From Dermatophagoides farinae (Eukaryota > Arthropoda > Arachnida > Sarcoptiformes > Pyroglyphidae), in contig NC_134684.1 of the NCBI RefSeq assembly GCF_024713945.1, forward strand, positions 2,647,001 through 2,711,000: 64,000 bases of DNA, given 5' to 3'. The notes below the pieces were generated by a model, which did not search any database, was not told the origin of the DNA, and worked only from the letters and a program-made list of their open reading frames with translations. Positions 1 to 13,870 of this stretch are shown piece by piece (within the stretch, counting starts at the first letter, position 1; each line of letters opens with the position of its first letter). The translations under genes and the position numbers were made by a program.

Positions 1-1928
1 TTTTTATATTTTATTTTCACATTTCAAATCGTAATTGTCAATGTTGATTTGAACCTGTGTTTGATGACATTGTGTACACCTGTGTGTGTGTGTGTGTGCA
101 CATCTTATAATTGTACATTTTGTTGTTTTTTTTCTGTACGCTCGTACTTGTTATCTTTAATTTTTTATACCTCTGTGATATAGCTAGGCACACAATATGT
201 TTCAAGAGATTTTGATCTCAATTCTTAATGTTGGTGGCAGTGGTGGCAGGTAATCTTTGACCCTTAAACACACACACACACACCACTTACTGTGAGCCAT
301 CACAATCATCATTGTCTATGTCATTACTATTGTCAGGATAGAAAAGAAAAAACCGTCCTAACCGTTACCGAATTCTTTTCTCGATTACAGAAATGAACTT
401 TTCACTAATCATTATCGTAGACATTCTTTTCATTCCATAAGATTTTTTTTTCTTTCTTTTTGATTTTCCAGCTGTTTTATCAACGAAAAAAAAAAACAAA
501 GAACGAAAGAACGAATTCAAATGGGCCCGCAAAATTTAAAAATTATCGCTGCTGATAACATGGCAAAAATCAGCTTTCAGTATCTTATTCATTCTTAGTA
601 CATATTATAAATATATCGAGCTTCTGTGCATCGATTTTCATTTTCATTTTTGTTGTTGTTCTGTAAGCACCGTTTATTTTGGATACCCAAATTTGATTAG
701 CGAATTGAATTGTATCTTATCATTTGGATTTTTTTTTCTTTTTTTTTGCTTTACTATTGAATTAATTAATTGATTTATTATTCGATTAATATTTAGTATC
801 TATCTAATATATTAATGATCAATAATCGATTGATTTGTTTGTAACAAAAAAAAAAAAAATGAAAAAAATGCCGACAATTATTGGCCAAATAGTTGACCCG
901 TTTGATTAATTGATTGATTGATTGATTGACAATTGATGCCGCAATAAAAAAAAATTGACGTATATCACAAATCATTTTCACTCATCATAAACTCACACAC
1001 ATAACAACAGCAGCAGCAAAAAAAAAAATTGGTGATAAAATTAAAAAAAAAAAAATTTTTGTTTTCGATTGTCTGGTTTATCACCATCATCAATATATAT
1101 TATTATTATTATCGTTGTACTTAATAAATGATGATGATGATAATCATAATTTGATGATGGCAATTTCGGCTTTTTTTGATCATCAATTTTTTTTCATTCG
1201 ATTTTAATCAGAAACAAAAAAAAATGAAGAAAAAAATTTATGCTTTCTAATGAGATTGCTGCTGTATTCTGGCTGTAGTTGTTGTTGTTGTTGTTGTTGT
1301 TATTGATGTTGTTTTTTTTCTCTTACTTGGCTTACCGTTATCAGGGCAATAAATATTTGTATATGTAGATAGATAGATTTGGAAATTGGCTGCTGGCTTT
1401 TTTTTTTTTTTTTTTTGTTTTGTTTTTTTCACTGATAATTGCATTGAAAATTCAGTTTTGTAGTTTGTGACAAATTCAATTAGATTTTTTTTTTTTTTTG
1501 CTACAGAAATTATTCTGTTCAATTAGATATTAGAATCGATTCCTGTGTTTTTTTTTTGTTTACTTATTTAACTGACTGAATTCTTGGCTAATCAGATATG
1601 GCTAATCAAATATTTACAACTGTAGCAAAAATTAATAATTCTAATAAATGTACACAATTATCATCAAACAACAATCATCATGATCATGATCATCATCATC
1701 ATAATTATCAAATCAAAATTGCATTTCATGATAGAAATAATAATAATAACAACATACATTACTCACTGGGTGTTTATTTGATGATTGGCTGAAGCTTATA
1801 ATCTATCTATATATCTATTATATATATCAACTATTATAAACTATTTGGTTTTCTTCTGTTTTGACTCATTGCTTTGGTCGGAAAATTTTCTTTGAAGTTT
1901 CATCAAATCATCAAATGTTGACGCCAAC

Positions 1929-1959
<31 letters not shown>

Positions 1960-2747
1960 ACCATAATAATAAAATATTTTATTTTATATATTGGCCAATA
2001 ACCATAAGGATCAAGTTGTTTTAATCCAAACATTTATTTGTATTTGTGTGTGTGTGTGTGTGTCCAGGCATTTTTTTTCCATCATCAGAACATGACAACG
2101 TTGATGATCATAGAATAGGAAATTTGCAGAAAAAAATCTGTGATTGTGTTATTATCAAAAGAGAAAAAAAAAATTTTTTTTCACTGTTTTTTTTTGGCGT
2201 CATCATCATCACCATTATTATCATCATGACAAATTATATGAGTTTAATGTTATAAACACACACACATAAACGACAATATTTATCACCATCATAATGATGA
2301 TGATGATGATGATATTAATAAACAAATTCAAAAAAAAAACGAAAAAATCAAAATTATTCATCTGTGGGCAATATGCATTCAATATGTATTCACATTATCA
2401 TTTTCAATGTGATAAAATAAAAAAAAAAATTAAATATCAAAACATGTACTACTGCAATTTGATTGTTTAATTATTAATTAATTGATTGATTGATTGATTG
2501 ATTATTGCTGCGAAATACACATGCTTTTGCAAATATATACCGGAACAGTAGAGTGAGTGTGTGTGTGTGTTTTTTTTTAAATTTTATTTTCATTTATGCT
2601 CAACAAGTATCCCTCTCTATTTTTGCAATTATTGATTTTTATCATTTTTTTTTTGTATGAATTTCCCACACTATTTTTGGTTTTTTTTACATTACACATC
2701 ATCATTTAGCATCTTTTACTGCTTCTACTACTACTACTACTACTGCT

Positions 2748-2777
2748 ACTCATCATCATCATCATCATCATCATCAT
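2748..2777. repeat. (CAT)n microsatellite
   Basis: About ten uninterrupted CAT units follow a CTA-rich trinucleotide run. The same trinucleotide recurs throughout the window, including inside genes as His, Asp or Ser runs. Confidence 0.9.
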
Positions 2778-4520
2778 AGTTATTAGCAATCGCAAATATT
2801 AAAGGAAAAAAAACAAAGAAAGAATGAAAAATAGACGAACAAATACTTGAACAAAAAAAGAATCAATAAAGACTGTGTGTGTGAGAAATCAAATATCGTT
2901 TAATTATCACTTTTTTTCTGTTGATGTATAAATAAAAAAAAAGAAAGCAAATTCTATGTATAAATTGTCGGTGGACAAAAAAAAATTCATATTTGTTCAG
3001 TATTTTCTTGGTTTTTTTTTTGCTTTCTTTTCGATTCTGAATGATCAAGATTTGTTTGCACATGCATCCATTGTATAAATACACGATATTCATCTTTGTT
3101 TGTTTGCATATAAATGCGACATTTGTCGTTATGTAAATTTGCATCTACCAAGATTTCTAAAATTCAGAAATTTTGATTTGATTTGATATGATTTGGCTTT
3201 TTCTTCTGATCATCATCTTACTGAGAGAGAGAGGGTAATTGGATCCACATTTACCATAAAAAATGAATGAATGATGATGATGAATTAGTATAATCGAAGC
3301 AAAGTCGGTTTTTTTCCTGGCTAAAATATCAAAAGATTCAAGCCAGTCTTCAGCCGCGACAGGTACTATTGGTTTGAGAATTCAATTTCCTGATTGTGAT
3401 GTTTAGATTTAACAAATCAAAAAAAAAAAAAATGCACGAAATCAATTGACCAAAGACCAGAAAAAAAATCCAACGAGAAACATAATCCAAAATAAAATCT
3501 AACATGATTTTCATTGAACAGTATACCAACAACAACAACAACAACAACATGTTACCATCATTGTAAAATCGTAAATGTTTTTTTTTCTTTCTTTCTAGTA
3601 GGGGTTATAAACCGACAAACAGAGACAACGAATATATAAAAAAAATCCAACAAGCCGACAAACCAAAGCCGCGCTAGTTACACAGGTAAAAAAAAACAAT
3701 AACAAACAGAAACAACAACAACAACAACAAAAACGGCAAGAATCAAAATTTTTTTTTGTTTTGTTTCTTTGCTCAAAAGATATTTTAAGCCAAAGAATTG
3801 AGCTCGTGTGTGTGTGTGTGTGTGTGTGCTCACGACCGTTCAATCTATAAAATCTTTTTTTTTCAAAGCTAAAACCATCAGGTTAAGTAAACGTAATGAT
3901 TTTATGACACCTGATGATTTTGAATCATCAATGATGATGATGATGATGAGGATGATGATGATGACTGATTGGCTGACTTTTGTCGCCAAACAAAAAAAAA
4001 TCTTTTTTTCTGGCTTCTGAATAGCCGATTTTTTGTTTCTTGTAACTGTCTACCTTATTGTAGCTGTCTTTTTCTGTGTTTGAAGCAATTTTTTTTTGTC
4101 TCTTATTGCTTGTTATTACATGGATTTGGATTGGTTATCTTGATTTTGTTTTTTTTTTTTTTAAACCCCGCCATTGTTTTTAACATCAATGATGGTCAAT
4201 TTTAACTTGTTTTTTTTTTGATTGAATTTATTTCTCATTTGACCAAAAAGATCGGATTGAATGTAAATTTTCCACGTAAATGGAAATTGAATATAAGATA
4301 ATTATAAACGTTTCGGTTTTTTTTTCAGGCTTAAATTTTATTTCATATCCATTAATGTTTTGATGTTAATATGAATTCATCCATATACAAATGGATGGAC
4401 GTTGTCCAAATTGTAAATTGAAAATAAATTGCCCACCATATTCATGTCTATGTCCATGACTAAATGAATCCATGCCATATTATCATATATGCAAAAATTG
4501 ACAACTGATATGATCAAGAC

Positions 4521-4548
<28 letters not shown>
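4521..4548. repeat. (CA)14 microsatellite
   Basis: A perfect CA dinucleotide run in non-coding DNA. It has no apparent association with a gene. Confidence 0.9.
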
Positions 4549-4551
<3 letters not shown>

Positions 4552-7036
4552 CTGTATTTATATTGGCGACAATTCTGATTAACACTATTGTAAAATTCAG
4601 AAAAAAAAAGAATTCTAATTGATTTATGATTATTATCATTGGAATATCAATATATAATCAATTATATTGTACGTGTGTTTCTGTTTTGAATAATTAAAAA
4701 TTTTTTTCCATTCAACAGAAAAAATCAATTTTGATTGATTTATCAAATCAAAATTAATAATCGTTTCATGTTTTGAAATTGAATTCAATATTTATGCCAC
4801 ATACAACAATCATCCATAGACAAACCAAGACATATGGCAGCGAAACAAAGGAAAAGAAAAAAAATTACCGCCAGTAAATTCATTTTCATAATAAATAACA
4901 ATAACATGTAATAACATGAAACAAAACAAAAAAACAAACAAACAAACAAACCGAAACGAATACGAAACACACAGGTAGATTACTATACTACCCCAACGTA
5001 CACACACACACACACACTGACACTAATATTACCTCGTTCTTGTAGCATATGATGAAGAAAACAAAATAAAACCGTGAAATAAAAAAAAAAAAAAAAATAC
5101 CGATCGAAACAGAATAAAATCTAGCACCCAAGTCGGCTTTCTTTTTCTCTCTCTCTCTTTCTCTCATTTCTGGTTCAATGTTTGTTTAGTTGCCATGTTG
5201 AGAATATGATGATGATGATGATTGAAAATATTGTTTTATTACCAATATATTGGTGTTGAATAATTACATTTTTTGGCAATCATCATCATCATCATCATCA
5301 TCAACGATAATGATGATAAAAAAAACTGTGTTCACACAGGTATGCAAACTAAAGTTATTTGGTTTTTTTTCTGTTGTTGTTGTTGTTTTTGCTGTTGTTG
5401 CCGGTGTTTGTTTATGTTATAAATTCATAACTAATAACAATCATAATTTAAATGGGTAATGATGGTGGTGGTTGTGGTGGCGGTGGTGGTGGTGTTGGTG
5501 GTGGTAACAGCGGCAATAATTGCGTTTTAATTTAATTTTTTTTAGTTATATTACTTTATGGCCCATCATCGTTCTCATGATGAAACCACCACAATGATGG
5601 CAACAACAACAAAAAAAAGTTTTCAATAATAAGCAATGTTTGTGTTTTTTTAGAATCAGAAATGAATGCATTTCCTATTTATTTGAATCCACCGGTATCA
5701 TGGCCATTATTTTACAAATTAAGATTTGTAAAAAAAAAGATAAATTAGAAAACATTGCCAAACCAGATGTATAATAATAATGACCAATATGACAGTGAAA
5801 CATACTGTTGTTTAGTGATTTATGTGATTTATAAATTATAATAAAAGGTGTGTAGTGTGTTTTTTTCCCCATTGTTGTATTATTAAAATTCAAGTTGAAA
5901 ATGTACTCAATGATCTCATAACGTAAATTAGAAATAGAAACAAATCCAAAAAAAAAACAACAACAACAAACTAACCTTTTGAGTGTTTGATGAAATTCAG
6001 TTGGCCAAATTCAAATTTCAATAGTTAGTATAACAATAATTTCTTCAATATTCAAATTTCAATAGTTCAATTTGTCTTCATCATCCGGTTAATTATTTAT
6101 TTGACATTTCATCATTTAAATCAATCATTCAAATAATGATTCCGTTGAATTTTGATTAAAATTGATTGCGAAAATAAATTGCAACACACACACACATACA
6201 CAAACAAACAAACAATATATTTGCATAATCGCTTAACCTTTGGAAATAATGATCATTTTTTTTTTTAATGGCACCAAGTCATTGATTTAGATTTATATCA
6301 AATGAAACATGGAAGAATTCAAATATCATTCGTAGGAGTTGATTCGTAATAATTCATTACAACAACAACAACAAAAAAAACTGGTTGAGATCAAATAAAC
6401 ATTCAAATTGAAACACAGATGATAGGACACACAGGAATTAGGAATTGTCTATATTGATGATGTTTGTTTCTTCGGATGACTAGAACAAAAAATCATTCGT
6501 GGATTAATTTTTGAAATTTTTTTTTTGTTGTTGTAGTGTGTTGTTTACAAGTTCATTCGATTGATTGAAACTGTAAATGGCAGCCAGCCACGTTTTCGTT
6601 GATGATGATATGATGATGATGATCAGCGTCTGTTGTTGTTGTTGTTGTATGGTCGTCACTAATCGTCTGATGATTGGTTGTGTCTGTATTTTTATTAGTA
6701 TTGACGGTCAAAATACCAGAATGAATGAATATATGTATGTGGTATATGTGGTGGTATATTACTATGATCAAATATAGTGTGGTATATGTTTTTCTTTTTT
6801 ATTTTTTTCTTCTTCACGTTGTATATTACTTACATGAACTCAAATGAATAATCTCATAGTTTAGACCGTTCGTTTGTTCATTCATTCATTCATTCACGTT
6901 TGTAAATAAATGTTCAAGTGGTATATAATGGAACATAAACACAGGCATACACACATACAAATACAAATTGCACAAAGAGATCATCAGGAAAAACCAAATT
7001 AAAATGATATAAAATATGAGCACGAATTTTTTTTTT

Positions 7037-7063
7037 GTTGTTGTTGTTGTTGTTGTTGTTGTT
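7037..7063. repeat. (GTT)n microsatellite
   Basis: About nine GTT units directly follow a T9 homopolymer. Open frames across it give only Val, Leu or Cys runs. Confidence 0.9.
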
Positions 7064-8526
7064 ACAGAATAAATAGATTCTTAAAATAGATTCAAGTTAT
7101 TGATAAAAAAAAAAACAAATCATTATCAATATGTACAATATGAATTTTTTGAATCATTGTATCAGATGTTTATTTTCTGTTGTTGTTGTTGTTGTTGTTG
7201 ATGTTATGATGATGCGGAAAGCATATTGTATACTGTGTGTGTGTATGTGTGTGTGTGTAATATCATCATCACAGCCGCAAACCAAAATCATTCCAACAAT
7301 CATCCAATCGTCAATCGTCAGCCATCACACATACACATTGGGAGAAAAAAAAAATATGAAATCATCTTTATGTGAGCATCATCATACAAGATACAAATAA
7401 ATGTACAAACATATCAAAACATATATATCTAGCTATTCAAGTATGAAAAAAAAACTTTTCTCTATCTCTCTCTCTCTCTATTTCTAATACACTTGCACAT
7501 CTTTAACCAACTGCAGTAGACACTCATACACACACACACACTTTCATATACAATATATAATCAACGATGATTCCAGAAAAATAGTGTCTATGTGTGTGTG
7601 TGCGAGTGTGTTTAGTTACTCAATGATCATAGATGACGCCTTCTTTTTTTTTGTTTTGTTTAGATTTTATTCCTCTTGTTTCTCTCTATTACTGGTTATC
7701 TATTTGGTTGTTGGATCTTTTCTTGTTATTTTGTCAGTTTTGATGTATCTGTGTGTGTGTGTGTTGCAATGCTCCCGCTTTTTTTTTACTAGTTCCTCCT
7801 GGTTACCTTAATATTATTGGTTCCCTATTCAAAATCATCATCATCATCATCAAAATTTATGGCGCCTGGATATGCTACTACTGCTGCTGACGATGATGAT
7901 GATGATGATGCAATAGTGGATAGATCCACTATCTATAGCAATTGAATTCTTTTACATTCAAATTTTTTTCTCTTTCAATCTTTGAATTTTTTTTTCTCTG
8001 TTTGTTCTGTACGATAATAATAACCAGAATTTTTTTTTATTTTGTCAGCAACAGCAGCAGCAGCAGCAGCATATAACAATGGTTCCAGTAGATGCTGATG
8101 ATCAATAATATATTCACAGAAGCGCTGCAATTGTAAAGCAAGTAAGCAAGCAAGCAGTTGCAAGTATCTATTCACATATATATATGATATGAACGTATTA
8201 TTACGGTAGCGGTACAGTTGAATTGGCTACCGCCATCTCTTTCTTGCTTGTATTCTGCATTCAGTATTTGGTGTGTGTGTGTTTGTGTGTGTGTGTTTAT
8301 GCATGCATAGGAAATGCATACATATATAAAAATGAGGAAACTAAAAAACACCAAATCGACCAACCGAAATGCTTCCGAAGAGAAGCCCAGCCCATTCACA
8401 TTCACATTCAATAACATACTATTGGTCAATAGACAATAGTAGAAGGCGTGTTTTTCTTTTTCATCTATTCTTACTTTTTCTCGTAAATAATACTCTTTTT
8501 TTCCCAGAGTTACTCAGCAGCAACAT

Positions 8527-8550
8527 TTATATATATATATATATATATAT
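8527..8550. repeat. (AT)n microsatellite
   Basis: An alternating TA run of about 24 bp. It lies shortly upstream of a 20-bp poly-A tract. Confidence 0.9.
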
Positions 8551-8741
8551 CTACTAGTCTATTGTATAACATTCGGTAAATATATTTAATACCCGATCAA
8601 AAAAAAAAAAAAAAAAAACAAAAAAACATGGTAGTTATCTAGACTAGGTATCATGTTCGTCGGTTAATCTTTTACTCCTTGTTCTGATTCTTAATTTTCT
8701 ATCCTTTTTCTTATATTATTTTTATTCACCCCAAAAAAAAA

Positions 8742-8797
8742 GATATTCGGGCTAGATCACATTTAGAATATTGTCGATTTGCATTGAATTGGCCACC
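8742..8797 (+). pseudogene. Possible retroelement coding scrap
   Basis: One plus frame reads DIRARSHLEYCRFALNWPP. This faintly resembles the S-LEY...W-P segment near the end of many non-LTR reverse transcriptases. It is followed at once by a run of about 24 A, and another A20 run lies about 120 bp upstream (8599-8618). Only some 19 residues are readable, so the assignment is weak and chance is a real alternative. Confidence 0.2.
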
Positions 8798-10544
8798 AAA
8801 AAAAAAAAAAAAAAAAAAAAACAAACCATTATAATAATAGTATATATAATCTATCTATATATCTATTGTGTGCATATTTTTTTTCAAGCGTCCGTACAAT
8901 AATGTATTGATGATGATTTGTCATAATGATCAAAAAAAAAAAAAAAATAAAAAAAAATATAAATTCTGACTATAAGTGTGCAGAAAATAGTCATATGTAC
9001 ATTGACAATACTATGTTTCAGGTTCAATGTAATTTGATGGATTTCAATGTCAAAAATTACCAATCACCAACATTAAATACATTGGAGATGGATTCATGGA
9101 AAAAATCATTTTTTTCATATATATGGTGAATAATCCATAATCTAGACGAGGGAAAAAAAATAAATATGACAAATATACGTGTGATCATAATTTCCATTGA
9201 CTATAGTGTGTAATGCAATGCAATGCAATTGAAGAGATGAAAATGAACAGGGAATAATGTGAACCAAAAAAAAAAAAAAAAATGCCATGTCAATAAATTA
9301 TATATACGTTTATTATGTCAAAAAATCCGGTTGACATTTTTTGTTTTCATTTCATTTTTTTTTTGGCCATAATCATTATCATCATAATTCGTATGAATTT
9401 TTTTTTTTTTTTTTGATCATCTTTTTTTCATTCGTTTTTTTTTCTCTTGACTAATAAATTTTCAAATCAGCGGTAAACTTAGTATGTCATTACCATACTG
9501 ATGATACAATTAATTATTTTGAGCTTCTTGTTCATCCATCGTAGAATGAAAAAGAAGAAAAAAAAGAAAAAAACTTTCAGGCTATAATGATGTTGATGAC
9601 AGCGGGGCGACAGAAGCTTGAATGGATTTTTTTTTTTTGCTCCAGGTTGAAAAAAGAAATGAAGTAGAGAGAGAGAGAGAGACCTGACAATGACAGGCCA
9701 CAAAAGACAAATGGATATCGTGTGTGTGTGTGTGTGTGTGTGCATGGATGGCGCCTATGCATTTTTTTTTGCTGTGGAATTTTTTTTTTGGCTAAAAAAA
9801 ATTCAATGCCCTCTTTTTTTTCCAAAAAAAAATCATCGAATGCGTGGATGATCAATTCGCAAAATTGGTTGCATTAGTATTTTTTTTTTTTTGTGAAATT
9901 TGTGTGTTCAATCATTGATCCTAAGAATTCATTTGTTCCTTGCGTCGGCGTTTTATATGTCATCACCATTCATTTTCATAGATTATTGCCACTAATCTTA
10001 TAAGTATTCTTTTTGAGTAGGAATAGGAATAGAAACATATTGAACAGGAAAAAAAATCTGTCAACATTCTTGCAACAAAAACAACAACAAAAAATATCAA
10101 TTCACATTTCAATCTCCATATAACATTTTTATATCGCACGTATTGTGATGACAGGATGTTTTTTTTTTTTGATTTGAAACGGAAATAAATTCCATCCATT
10201 TTGTCTAGGATATATATATTGTATCCTAGATACAATGGTAGTAGAATAACAAATGAAAACATCGTATTGAACCCTAACCAAAAAAAAGTGGGCTGTGGTT
10301 TATCTTGGTTATATAGTTTGTTTATTTGTTGTTGATTGGTTATGGTCCAAAGTATATTAATAAACAAAACACATCAGCGGCTGTTTTTCATCTGTTGAAT
10401 GCATTATCACCACCACCACCACAGCCACCACCAGTATATTTGAAGACCTTTGATCTAACCACCGAATGGACGACCAAAAAAAAAGAAAAAAAGAAATTAG
10501 ATGCAAAGGTATCTATTGCCACATATACACAAAATCATGTAACA

Positions 10545-10757
10545 TCAACAAAAAAAAAATATTAATAAGACCGACATAACAACCAGCAAAAAAAAAACCA
10601 AGTCAAACGAAGAGATTTGGCTGCCAAATCCATAATTAATTGCATTGAAAACAATCTTATGTAAATATAAGATAAAATCACCGGCATCGGCATTGACTTG
10701 ATCGACTGTAGCTAAAGCTAAAGTCATATCGAAACCGTAAAGATTCAATTGCGGCAT
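10545..10757 (-). CDS. Exon-like segment, unknown product
   Basis: I do not recognise this frame. It opens at ATG 10757 and begins MPQLNLYGFDMTLALATVDQ, then stays compositionally balanced (Asp, Asn, Ala, Gly) for about 45 residues. This is unlike the repeat-driven frames around it. After a Ser-Ser-Phe-Asp-Leu stretch it runs into a poly-T tract, where the sequence GTTTTTT could act as a weak donor. No partner exon was found within several kb. It could be one exon of a gene with a large intron, a lone pseudo-exon, or chance. The protein-like composition is seen; any coding role is inference. Confidence 0.25.
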   Translation of the reverse strand: MPQLNLYGFDMTLALATVDQVNADAGDFILYLHKIVFNAINYGFGSQISSFDLVFFLLVVMSVLLIFFFC

Positions 10758-12472
10758 TGTGCAAAGTAAATCTCAATATTATTCATCTTTTGCTTTCATA
10801 TATATATTATTTATATGGTCTCATCGAAATTGAAAATCCATCTTTGTCCAATCATGTGTATATATATTATGACTTTGGTTTAGGGTCGTCATAATCATCA
10901 TCAGCTCGTAATTTCCACACACACACACACACACACAAAAAAATCATCCAACATATATATCCAATCAACTAACAATAAAGCACGTCGCTAAATAATCAAA
11001 GAAAACAGTGAGGAAGAAAAAAAAAATTTTTTTTTCTTATTCTCTATCAAATAAAAATGTCGCTGTCGATAATGATGATGATGGTGATGGCATTTCATTT
11101 TATTTTCATATTTATTCCATTTGATGTCTTGCCGATATTCGGTTATTTTCAATCATCATCATCATCATCATTATTAAATATGCAAGTTTTTTGTCTATAA
11201 ATGTGTTTGTATGTACAATTTGCCGCCATCATAGTCAATGTGTAGACAATGATTTTATAATGAAGAATTTTTTTCTAAGCATTTAATAGGAAGCCATTTG
11301 TATTTCATGATAATTCTTTTGTTCCAATATTAATAATAATAATAATAATTTACCAATTGAATTCAGTAGAACAACGCCCATTATAATTATACTTTGAATG
11401 TAGAATGATTCTTGATTTATCTGATTGATAATTGTATTGGTTAATAATTCTTACAATGTTTGTGTAAGCAATTAATAAAAATCAAAAATGAAATGAGAAA
11501 TGAAATGAGAATCATCAGATTAATCAGACAGTAAGCGATAGAAAGAAAGGAATAAATTTCATGATTAATGATCTAAAATCACGATGATTGGCGACATTTT
11601 CTTTTTTTTTGGTTTCGTTTCGTTTTTTTTCTCTGCTATATGAGATCATTTTATTTGCCTGGATGTAGATTGGAATGATTGGTTGGGTAAATCAAGTAGA
11701 TCGATAGATATCGACAAAATCAACAATAATAATAATATTGATAATTTATCATCCATTTTTTACTCAACCAGCAACAACAAAATATTGGGCGTTTATTTTA
11801 TGTACATACAGACAAATATACACACACAAACACGCACAGTAAAACCAAGTAAAACATGGATCAACATTGATCGATCACCAATTTGTTTGGCAACTTTTTT
11901 TGGTTGACATTCGCACACACACACACACACACGGACAGAATGTATTATAATTTTGATTTGATCAGAAAATTTTTTTTTGTTGCACTTGATATGGTCGGGA
12001 AAAAATATAATAAATCGACCTAGCCTATAGACATTGAAAGTTTATGGCTATTTTTTTTGAACATCCTTGTGAAATGAAGTCATTTTTTTTGAATTTCTCG
12101 GGTTTTTTTCTGGCTGTCGTCGTCGTCGTCGTCATGTAGTGTACATAAATCATTGACTTTATTGGCACAAAATTTAGCTTATTTATGTCTTGGACAATAT
12201 TCATCACTTTCACTAATTTAGTCAATTATTCGGTGAAGCATCCTCCTCCTCCTTTCCTCATCATCCACCTTCACATGATGATCACTGGTGATGAAGTTCA
12301 AATGAATACACATCTACAGGCATCTATAGAATGAGAGCGCTGCAGCAATAATCAATTAATCAGTCTTAATTAAAATTAAGACACGATCAACGATCAACGA
12401 TGATGATGATGGCAAACATTGGGCCCTAAACTAGAAATTTATATATTAAAATGGCTGAATAGAAAAAATGTT

Positions 12473-12498
12473 TGTGTGTGTGTGTGTGTGTGTGTGTA
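12473..12498. repeat. (TG)13 microsatellite
   Basis: A perfect TG dinucleotide run in non-coding DNA. Confidence 0.9.
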
Positions 12499-13843
12499 CG
12501 ATACATTATGATAATGGTTAGTCCATTCGGATAGTCGTCTAGTTAGAAACCAAAAAAAAAAAATATTATTATTATCATTTTCACAAAATACAGCACAAAA
12601 ATGTCATTCAAACATGTGGAAAAATGCTAATTTTTTTTTTCTTGTCTGTTTTATATGTATGTTTGGTCAACAAAAAAGTGAAGAATTTAAATATTATTTG
12701 ACCAAATACGGAATGGTTGAACAATTTTTTTCCACTCTTGTTTGTTTTGTTGAGAAATTTTTTTTTCTCTTGATGTTCATTCTACTGCTGATAATTTAAA
12801 GACAAAAATTAATAAAAAAAAAATTTTTTTTTGCTCTCCCTCCCCGTCCAGTTGTATTTTACATTTTTCAATGATGATTTCGGATATGATATAACCACCA
12901 CCGTGTGTGTGTGTGTCTATCGTTCATGCCTGTAATATTTATACATTTTTTCCAACATGAACAAATCGAAATTGAAATTTACTAATTTAAATTCAATAAT
13001 TAATAACCAGAAAGACAGAGAGAGATATTGTAGGTAATAATATTAATAAAGATATCGGATATGGCAAATAGAAGCCAATGTTCGACAGACATGCATAATA
13101 GATACAAATCGTTGGTCTGTAGTAGTAGGAGAAAATAAAAATTGAATTTCAACTGAAAGCATTCACCACATATTTTTTCATTTTATCATTCCATTATCAA
13201 ATTCAAATGGCGCCATTTTGAATGTCATCATATATGCGATAATTCACATTCAATGTAATATATTCAAAAAAAAAAATAAAAAAATTCCAATCTCATCTTT
13301 CGTTATTTGGTCAGGTTGTTTTTTCTCATTTGTATGATTGTGAAAACGAGAAAAAAAAAACATTTTCTCCATCTACGATTATATTCAACTTATGACATTT
13401 TGTTTTGTTTTGTTTTGTTTTGTCTACGATATGTAAAACGATGAATGGGAATACAATAAAAAATTCACTTTTTTTTGTATCCATACAAAATTCAATTCAA
13501 TTCACAATTTTATAACATGAGAAAAATTGATTCAATTGTAATTGTTGATGGATTCACCATCACTTTATTTTTTGTAATTGAATTGAAAAAAAATGAATGA
13601 ATAACAAAATGACCATCATCATCATAATCATCATAATCATAATCAATTATTATGTCATCATAATAATATTGCAAATCATTCCTATGTTGCATCCATCCAC
13701 TTCCTTGTCCTCATTGTAATCATTGATTTATCATAAATAATAATTTTCTTTTCTTTTCTTCATAGCCAACAACAGGTTACAGATATACAGATTTTTGTTT
13801 CCCACGGTTTTCATTTGTGTACATTACGGGTTATGGCCATCGA

Positions 13844-13870
13844 TAATGATGATGATGATGATGATGATGA
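13844..13870. repeat. (GAT)n microsatellite
   Basis: About nine GAT/ATG units in non-coding DNA. Confidence 0.9.

Larger units (their letters stand above)
1..10544. other. Gene-poor, simple-repeat-rich DNA
   Basis: I find no supportable gene here. The stretch is AT-rich and packed with poly-A/T runs, (TG)n, (CAT)n, (GTT)n and (TTGA)n tracts. Open frames of 60-135 codons occur, but they encode runs of Cys-Val, His-Thr, Phe or Lys from these repeats, lack splice context and match no family I know. The longest tracts are listed separately. Confidence 0.6.

Noticed and set aside
3595-4020. Overlapping open frames on both strands with His-Thr and Cys-Val runs
   Set aside because: They are translations of a GT/CA microsatellite and poly-T tracts, with no splice context or homology. 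Many similar frames across 1-28 kb were dropped for the same reason.
9963-10367. 134-codon minus-strand frame
   Set aside because: Composition is hydrophobic and AT-driven, has no recognisable domain and crosses several homopolymer runs. Length alone is not convincing in DNA this AT-rich.
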